64,000 nt of DNA from Terebella lapidaria. Its lineage: Eukaryota > Annelida > Polychaeta > Terebellida > Terebellidae. The DNA is taken from contig OX424562.1 of NCBI GenBank assembly GCA_949152475.1, positions 24,738,209 through 24,802,208 on the forward strand, read 5' to 3'. The position numbers and the translations under genes were made by a program. Under the pieces are notes generated by a model. It had not been told where the DNA came from. It did not search any database and was given only the letters and a program-made list of their open reading frames with translations. This document shows, one piece after another, positions 57,709 to 64,000 of this stretch. How positions within the stretch are numbered: position 1 is the stretch's first letter; every line of letters begins with the position of its first letter.

Positions 57709-60700
57709 ATGACTGTTTTAAACGTGTTCTCATTAAACGTGCGGGGTTTGCGAACAGATGCGAGGAAGCGAATGAATATATTCAAAACATTTTCGGAAAA
57801 ATATCGGGGAATAACCTTCTTACAAGAAACTCATAGCATATCTGAGATCGAAAACAAATGGAAAAATGAATTCAATGGCGAAATAATATTTGCCCACGGC
57901 TCTACTAGAAGCAAAGGCGTTGCAATCCTAATCCCCAACTACATGGATTATAAATTGCTCTCAGTTTTTAAAGACCCCGAGGGGCGCTTTATCATACTAG
58001 AAATCACTGTAGATGATATAGACTATATATTAACAAATATATATGCACCAACGAAATTGTCTGAAAACGTTCAGATAAATTTTATTGAATCCTTGATCAG
58101 CAAACTCTGTGTACACGAAAACAGTAATCTGATAATAGGGGGAGATTTCAATATTGTGTTAAATCCTCTGGTTGATAAGAAAGGAGGCAACACATCGTTA
58201 AGCTCCTGTTGGAAATATCGCGCAGTTCTGGAATCCTTAATGGATACATATGAATTAAGTGACATATGGAGACTACGAAACGAGGATAAATTCATGTTTA
58301 CATGGCATTCTAAATCGAAGAAAATATACTGTCGATTAGACTACTGGTTAATTGCTAGTCACCTGAGTAGCAGAACAAAAAAGGTAGATATAATCCCCTG
58401 CTCCTTATCTGATCATAGCGTTATACAGCTACAACTGGAAAATGGACCAGATAGTAAACGTGGCTCAAGTTACTGGAAATTTAACTCCTCACTTCTAAAG
58501 GATCCAGAATACATATCTGCAATTAAAACAGTGTTAAAGGAAAGTGCAGATAAATATGATATGGAAGATAAGGCCATGAAATGGGATCTCATTAAAATGG
58601 ACATACGATTGTCCTCTATCCAATTATCTAAAGTTAAACGGCAAAATAGGAGTAAAAAAACAGCAGAATTGGAGTCTAAGCTTCAATTTTTGCACGATCA
58701 AATTTCGAATCAAGGAGAAACAGATGAAAACCGAGATGAACTCTTAGCAACCGAACAAGAACTAAACAGTATAAAAAATGAAGACATAGCTGGTATTATT
58801 TTACGATCCAAAGCCCAGTGGGCTGAGGACGGTGAGAAAAACTCATCATTCTTCTTAAACTTAGAAAAACGCAATTATAACAATAAAACTATTTCAAAGT
58901 TACAGGTAGATGGACAAATAGTAACAAACCCGCCTGATATCCTTAAGGAAGAGGTGGCATTTTACAGCAACCTATACAAAGCACCCCCCCATGATCCTCC
59001 CGATATCTCAACATATAAATCTTTGTTTACCAATATCCCCCAATTGGATGATCGGCAAATGCTTAAAAGTATGATACATATAACAGAATCAACGTGTAGC
59101 AGGGCTCTCAAAGATATGAAAAATGGTAAAACACCGGGGATAGACGGCTTAACAACAGATTTTTACAAGTTCTTCTGGACAGACATTAAACATTTAGTCG
59201 TTGAATCATTCAAATACTCGTATGAAAAGGGGGAATTGTCAATAAATCAAAAAAGAAGCATTCTTACTCTAATTCCAAAAAAAGATAAAGATAGACAATT
59301 ACTTAAAAATTGGAGACCACTTAGCCTTCTCAATACAGACTATAAACTGCTTGCTAAACTTATGGCACAACATATTGTCCCGCTGCTTCCTTCCATCATT
59401 AACGAGGACCAGAAAGCATATATAAAAGGTCGTTATATTGGTGAAAATATTCGAACCATCTCGGATATTATAGACTTCTGTAAAAAGCGAAATTTATCGT
59501 CCATTATACTCATGATTGACTTCGAAAAAGCTTTTGACACAGTCAATTGGTCTTTTTTAAATGATGCTCTGAAAGCTTTTAATTTTAGTGATAACCTCCG
59601 AAAATGGATTGAAATCATATATTCCCACATCAATTGTACAATAATAAATAATGGGTATTTTTCCAGCTATTTCGATATACAACGAGGTGTAAGACAGGGC
59701 TGCCCACTATCCCCCTATCTTTTCATTATTGCCGTAGAAATAATGGCGATTAAACTCAGAGCTAATAAAAAAATCAAAGGTATAAAATTAAACCAAAATG
59801 AGATCAAATTAAGTCAGTTTGCAGATGATACGACATTATTCCTCGAGGACTATGACTCCATAACGCAGGCAAAAGGCTTCTTTCTACTTTTCCAAAAATG
59901 CTCAGGACTGAAGATCAACATGGATAAGACCCAAGCATTTCTGATAGGGAAGCATATGAGATTTAAAGATGATGAATTGCAATGGAACACTGGCCCTATA
60001 TCCGCACTCGGAGTAACGATATGTGACAATGAAAACGACAACATAAAATTCAATTTCATGCCAAAACTTGAAAAAATGAAAGTACTTCTTAACATATGGA
60101 GGCAAAGGAATCTGTCGCTAAAGGGCAAAATTGTTATAATAAATACCTTGATAGCTTCACTCATTGTATACCCGTGTACAAATTTAACAACGCCTCATAG
60201 AATAGTGAAAGACATTGAAAATATTTTATATGACTTTTTGTGGAATGGGAAAAAACATAAAATAGCAAAGTCAACTATTATAAAAGAAATAGAAGAGGGT
60301 GGTTTAAAGATGATTGATATACACAGTAAAATATCTTCGTTGAAGTTATCTTGGCTTCGTCGAGCTTTGGATAATCCAAACAGCACATGGAAGCTAATCG
60401 TAGACAATATTATCGGCGTTGATTTCCAATATATTATTCGCGGTTGTTCAAAGATAGGCTTGACAAAATTGCCCTTATTTTATCAAGAAATTTTGAATGA
60501 CTGGTACACTTTACACACTCCCAAAACTAGCAACACACTCGATGTTCTAAAAGCGAATATTTGGTTCAATGACAAAATCATGATTGACAAAAAAACACTA
60601 TTCTGGGAAAAATGGTATGTGGCAGGTGTGAGGTACTTAGTAGATTTATTAGATTCGTCTGGCAGATTCTTAACACTGGATGCTTTAAAGCTGAAGTATG

Positions 60701-61488
60701 AGTTAAATGTGAATTTCTTGGAATATCTGAGCCTGAAATCGTCTATACCAAAACTCTGGCTGGAGACCATTTCAAAAGATGACATAAACTCCTCTACCCT
60801 ATTAGAAAATATGTCAAAAGTTTATATCTATGTAAATGAAGAGACATACACAGATTTCATGTCTCTAAAAAGTAAAGATTTATACTCTCTATTGTTAAAA
60901 TCAAAAGTAGGGAACCACACACCGATATGTGTAACCAGATGGAACAAGATATACGACATCAGTCCACAAATCTGGCCATGCTTATATGAAGCAGGATGTA
61001 TATCATGTAGAGAAACCGTACTGCAGTCCTTCCAGTACAAAGTCATCAATAGAATAATACCCTGTAATGAATTTTTGTACAATTTAAAGATCATAGAATC
61101 AAATGATTGTACATATAAATCTTGCAATATGCAAGCAGTTGATACAATTATACATTATTTTGTTGATTGCAAACCAGTACAACACTTTTGGAATGCATTC
61201 GTCAGCTGGTGGAATAATATCATTATATCCAAATTAAATCCTTTGTTGGGTGAAAACATTATATTAGGATTTCCATGCATTTCAGACGAAGATTGCATTT
61301 TGAACTTCTGTCTGATACTAGCTAAATTCTTTATACATAATTGCAAAATGAATAGCAAGGACATCTTTTTCTTGGCATTTTTGTCATTACTGAAAAGCAA
61401 AATGGAAATTGAAAGACAAATTAGTATCCAAAGAAAGGATCATTCTCTGTTTAAAAAGCGTTGGGGTCTCCTGTATTCAAACCTGTGA
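57709..61488 (+). CDS. LINE ORF2: APE endonuclease and reverse transcriptase (copy B)
   Basis: A 1259-residue protein from ATG 57709, open throughout. Endonuclease: SLNVRGLRTD, FLQETHS (catalytic Glu), NIYAPTKL, GGDFNIVLNP, RLDYWLI and CSLSDHSVIQL. Reverse transcriptase: LIPKKDKD, NWRPLSLLNTDYK, MIDFEKAFDTVNW (motif A), RGVRQGCPLSPYLF (motif B) and SQFADDTTLF (FADD). Near the C-terminus CTYKSC...HYFVDC repeats the C-x4-C...H-x4-C cluster of copy A. All catalytic residues are present, so the enzyme could be active. It nicks DNA and reverse-transcribes LINE RNA in the nucleus. Upstream ORF1 carries a nonsense codon, so mobility in cis may be impaired. Confidence 0.95.
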   Translation: MTVLNVFSLNVRGLRTDARKRMNIFKTFSEKYRGITFLQETHSISEIENKWKNEFNGEIIFAHGSTRSKGVAILIPNYMDYKLLSVFKDPEGRFIILEITVDDIDYILTNIYAPTKLSENVQINFIESLISKLCVHENSNLIIGGDFNIVLNPLVDKKGGNTSLSSCWKYRAVLESLMDTYELSDIWRLRNEDKFMFTWHSKSKKIYCRLDYWLIASHLSSRTKKVDIIPCSLSDHSVIQLQLENGPDSKRGSSYWKFNSSLLKDPEYISAIKTVLKESADKYDMEDKAMKWDLIKMDIRLSSIQLSKVKRQNRSKKTAELESKLQFLHDQISNQGETDENRDELLATEQELNSIKNEDIAGIILRSKAQWAEDGEKNSSFFLNLEKRNYNNKTISKLQVDGQIVTNPPDILKEEVAFYSNLYKAPPHDPPDISTYKSLFTNIPQLDDRQMLKSMIHITESTCSRALKDMKNGKTPGIDGLTTDFYKFFWTDIKHLVVESFKYSYEKGELSINQKRSILTLIPKKDKDRQLLKNWRPLSLLNTDYKLLAKLMAQHIVPLLPSIINEDQKAYIKGRYIGENIRTISDIIDFCKKRNLSSIILMIDFEKAFDTVNWSFLNDALKAFNFSDNLRKWIEIIYSHINCTIINNGYFSSYFDIQRGVRQGCPLSPYLFIIAVEIMAIKLRANKKIKGIKLNQNEIKLSQFADDTTLFLEDYDSITQAKGFFLLFQKCSGLKINMDKTQAFLIGKHMRFKDDELQWNTGPISALGVTICDNENDNIKFNFMPKLEKMKVLLNIWRQRNLSLKGKIVIINTLIASLIVYPCTNLTTPHRIVKDIENILYDFLWNGKKHKIAKSTIIKEIEEGGLKMIDIHSKISSLKLSWLRRALDNPNSTWKLIVDNIIGVDFQYIIRGCSKIGLTKLPLFYQEILNDWYTLHTPKTSNTLDVLKANIWFNDKIMIDKKTLFWEKWYVAGVRYLVDLLDSSGRFLTLDALKLKYELNVNFLEYLSLKSSIPKLWLETISKDDINSSTLLENMSKVYIYVNEETYTDFMSLKSKDLYSLLLKSKVGNHTPICVTRWNKIYDISPQIWPCLYEAGCISCRETVLQSFQYKVINRIIPCNEFLYNLKIIESNDCTYKSCNMQAVDTIIHYFVDCKPVQHFWNAFVSWWNNIIISKLNPLLGENIILGFPCISDEDCILNFCLILAKFFIHNCKMNSKDIFFLAFLSLLKSKMEIERQISIQRKDHSLFKKRWGLLYSNL

Positions 61489-61733
61489 AAATGGTGTTTC
61501 CTTATACGTGTACATTATCTAGGCATACGTACATGTACTATTTTTTTCCGAAAAATTGGTCCTCTTCCCAATCTCCAAATATAAATGAAGATGGTCCTTC
61601 GCAAACGCCGCACGTGCCTCTATGTATCAATGAATATTCATAGTGTCGAACTCATGCTTGTGTATCTTTTCTTTCGTTGCTCATCATTTTGTGTATGTTT
61701 CGTTCATGTTACCTGTATCTGATGTTTATGTGT

Positions 61734-61741
61734 AATAAAGG

Positions 61742-61774
<33 letters not shown>
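61734..61774 (+). terminator. Poly(A) signal and tail of LINE copy B
   Basis: AATAAA at 61734-61739 is followed by a 28-bp A-run at 61747-61774. Confidence 0.88.
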
Positions 61775-61776
<2 letters not shown>

Positions 61777-61962
61777 CAGCGATTACATTCACACCACACC
61801 AAAGAATGTCACGAAATAGTTGATATGAGGGAGGTTCAACAATGTCTCATGGTTTTGTCATCACTAGGTTGTCAGGGAGGTGACGGAATTCTGGTTGCCA
61901 TCCCGTGGTTGCTACGAGTAATGAGCTATGTTATTGATTCATACCAACGAGCCTCTTTTATA

Positions 61963-62454
61963 TGGTTGGCCAAACTGGTCATAAGTAAATTTTGTTGCGC
62001 GGAGTGAATATGCAATTATATCGCGCAATAAATTAACCAATCATGGACAGTGTTTTATGACGCGATCAAAATATATTTATATCGCGCGTTAATTCAACCA
62101 TTCGTACACCGTCTCTCCATGCGCGACACATTTAAGGATACTTATTGCGCGCATTAAATCAGCAATTGTATGGCGCAGTAAACCAGCCAATCATGTAAGG
62201 TGTTTTATGTCACGGTACAATTTGATTTAGATCGCGGAATAAATCATCCAATGACAACCTGTGATTTCATGCCCGCAATAAATATATGCATCGCGCATTG
62301 AAAGACAGGTTATGAATGGTTGACATATAGCGCGACATAAATATATTTAGATCGCGATATATAACGCCTCACCTGATTGGCTGATTTACTGCGCGACATA
62401 ATTCCTTATTTATCGCGCGCAACAAACTTTACTTCTGACCAGTTTGGCCAACCA
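61963..62454. mobile_element. Foldback MITE rich in ATCGCGC words (492 bp)
   Basis: TIRs begin TGGTTGGCCAAACTGGTCA on the left; the right end, reverse-complemented, begins TGGTTGGCCAAACTGGTCA as well. The inverted similarity runs on for about 45 bp to GTTGCGCG. TA flanks both ends (61961-61962 and 62455-62456), compatible with a TA target duplication. The interior repeats short blocks of the type ATCGCGCAATAAAT and CCAATCATG in both orientations. CpG-rich words stand out in AT-rich DNA. No coding capacity. Confidence 0.78.
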
Positions 62455-62456
62455 TA

Positions 62457-64000
62457 CTTTTATCCCTTTCCGAGCGATGACATCACCACTATGTAATGTG
62501 TTTTTCAACTTCTTAGCACCAAAAAGAGCCAGATTCTGATGATGACAATACCAAAGCTAGTACTTTCTCTCGAAAATTGTAGTCATATTACACCTACATG
62601 TACCTGATCGGGCCATGATTATGGACACATATATAATGTAATATTTCTGATTTGTATTAAAATTATACTGAACAAACCCACGAAAATAGACCAAATTTCT
62701 AAATTCAACTGGATAATGAGAATGTTGTTGGTCATAAACCTAGTGCACATAAATGGTCAAATGAATGAGTTTACCATCTTTTGTAATATATTGTAACACA
62801 TTGTAAACTGTTGCTTTTTTTTACTGATTTATTTATACATTCAACCTCCAAACAAACATCTTCAAATGAACGAAAATTGGAGATTGGGTTCTCAGAATCG
62901 ATAGCTACATGATGTTTGCAACATGAAAATCGACAATGGAAATGATCCGAGTAAACAAGTGGCAATTTCATGTTGTATTTCTCTGGTTCTGTTGTTTGTA
63001 CAGTCCATATATGTGTCCATCTTTGCAAATGCACAAGTAATCACGCCTATGTCCTCGTGTACATAAACCTGCAACCTGTTATTCATGAAACTCCACTGCA
63101 TGAAATCTTATATTGTAGTAAATAATATAGGCCTGGGGCCATTCCTGAAACAAAGCATATTCTGAGAGTTATCTGCACCCCCATGCCAACATAGGTTTGA
63201 TGATTGTTTTATGTTCTATGATATGTTAGAAAAAAATGTAAAAACATTAACCTCTGATAAAAGTGTCCGAACGACTTCAAAATCCAAGATGGCCGCCGCA
63301 ACCCCCCTGATTTCGCAGTTTTCGTCGTAAATCCCCATAAACTCGGTTCTATGATACTTAGGGACGTGATTTTCATATCATATGATAGGTATTGATGAGC
63401 ACTACCATCTACAGGCCATATCTTAGCTCGCCTTCTCATAATTTCTAATATAAGGACAAAATTTCTCCAAAAATCAACCCCAAATCATCTAAATCGGTTA
63501 CTTATTAAGAACTACAGGTTTTTGTTGTCTTATTTTTCATATTGAGAGACGGAAATGCACCCTGGAATGCAATCACAATAACTACTCTCTTCCGTTGATA
63601 ACTCAATTTTGATTTAGCCAAAGTAAGTGGAACAAAAAGTGCATCAAACATGATTATCTATGTGCACATGTAGTTTTGTTTGGGTGGCTGGCTGGGACAC
63701 ATAGGCCTGATACTGGGCAACACGATTTCCATTTGATATGCAGTATTATGAATTCATTTTAATTAAAGCTTGTGTGTTTGCCCTTCCTTCTATAGATTCT
63801 GCATGTCTCCATGGTTTCGGGATGTTTTATTCCATGGTTGCTATGGTGTTATTGTACCCTATTGTTTTGTTTCTATGATACCTAGAGACGTGATTCCCAA
63901 GTCATGTGGACAAGTTTGAGTTTGCTCTTCCATCTATTCTGAACGTTTCCATGGTTTCGGGTTGTATTATGGTTTTGTTTATCCGGGAAGGTGATTGCCT
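62457..64000. other. Right-end spacer with short tandem repeats
   Basis: No gene recognised. A block with TTCTATGATAC(T/C)TAG(G/A)GACGTGATT occurs at about 63348 and again near 63870. TCTCCATGGTTTCGGGATGTTTTA (63806) recurs as TTTCCATGGTTTCGGGTTGTATTA near 63949. The word AATCCAAGATGGCCGCC (63280) is common in invertebrate repeats. Probably the start of another tandem repeat that continues past the window. Confidence 0.5.

Larger units (their letters stand above)
54591..61774 (+). mobile_element. L1/Tx1-like LINE, copy B: same three-gene layout
   Basis: A second, clearly diverged member of the family at 27317-34581 (roughly 60% protein identity in ORF2 by eye). Order: ORF1 (54904), SGNH gene (56268), 796-bp inter-gene region with two hairpin repeats, endonuclease/RT gene (57709-61488), AATAAA at 61734 and poly(A) 61747-61774. 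The left limit is set by analogy with copy A's 310-bp 5' UTR and is uncertain. The level of divergence shows that NADAR, SGNH and hairpins are stable features of the family and not a one-off capture. Confidence 0.88.

Overview
The window looks like intergenic DNA from an animal genome. It is AT-rich, I find no intact host gene, and it is filled with nested transposable elements and long diverged repeats. The mix of elements (L1/Tx1-like LINEs, a CR1/L2-type LINE, a Penelope-like element, foldback MITEs, and satellite repeats rich in TGACCTTGA / TCAAGGTCA) suggests a marine invertebrate, most likely a mollusc. The lineage is an inference and is not proven by the sequence.

Layout. Positions 1-9357, 14545-22795 and 22801-38740 are three diverged copies of the same long non-coding unit. 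Because they are collinear, each copy gives the empty site for insertions in the others. Copy 1 holds a 717-bp piggyBac-like MITE (TTAA duplications) and a 5'-truncated CR1/L2-type LINE that is itself split by a Penelope-like element. Its right end runs into a near-perfect triplication of a 1431-bp segment (8748-13039). Copy 2 holds a 763-bp CACTG-ended MITE and a local 168-bp tandem duplication. Copy 3 holds a 1.7-kb foldback element made of 21-bp repeats and a complete L1-like LINE (27317-34581) with a 10-bp target-site duplication and poly(A). After copy 3 comes a young LTR element (39016-44391, TSD TAATG) carrying only a frameshifted gag-like gene. Next is a degenerate array of ~2.2-kb units (45.5-53.9 kb) with a tRNA-derived SINE and a small MITE. 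A second, diverged copy of the L1-like LINE follows (about 54.6-61.77 kb), then a third foldback MITE (61963-62454) and unremarkable DNA with short repeats.

Most notable content. The two L1-like LINEs share an unusual three-gene layout. ORF1 has a coiled coil, an L1-type RRM, the L1 C-terminal domain and then a NADAR (YbiA-like) N-glycosidase domain. A separate small gene encodes an SGNH/GDSL esterase. The last gene is the APE endonuclease/reverse transcriptase. Between the esterase and the RT gene, both LINEs carry two direct copies of an element whose core folds as a hairpin. Across all four copies the sequence differences lie in the four-base loop. NADAR enzymes are known to act on ADP-ribosylated guanine and on riboflavin intermediates. 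A retrotransposon that carries one fused to its RNA-binding protein is the best candidate in this window for an undescribed system. Both ORF1 genes now contain a single nonsense codon, while the esterase and RT genes are open in both copies.
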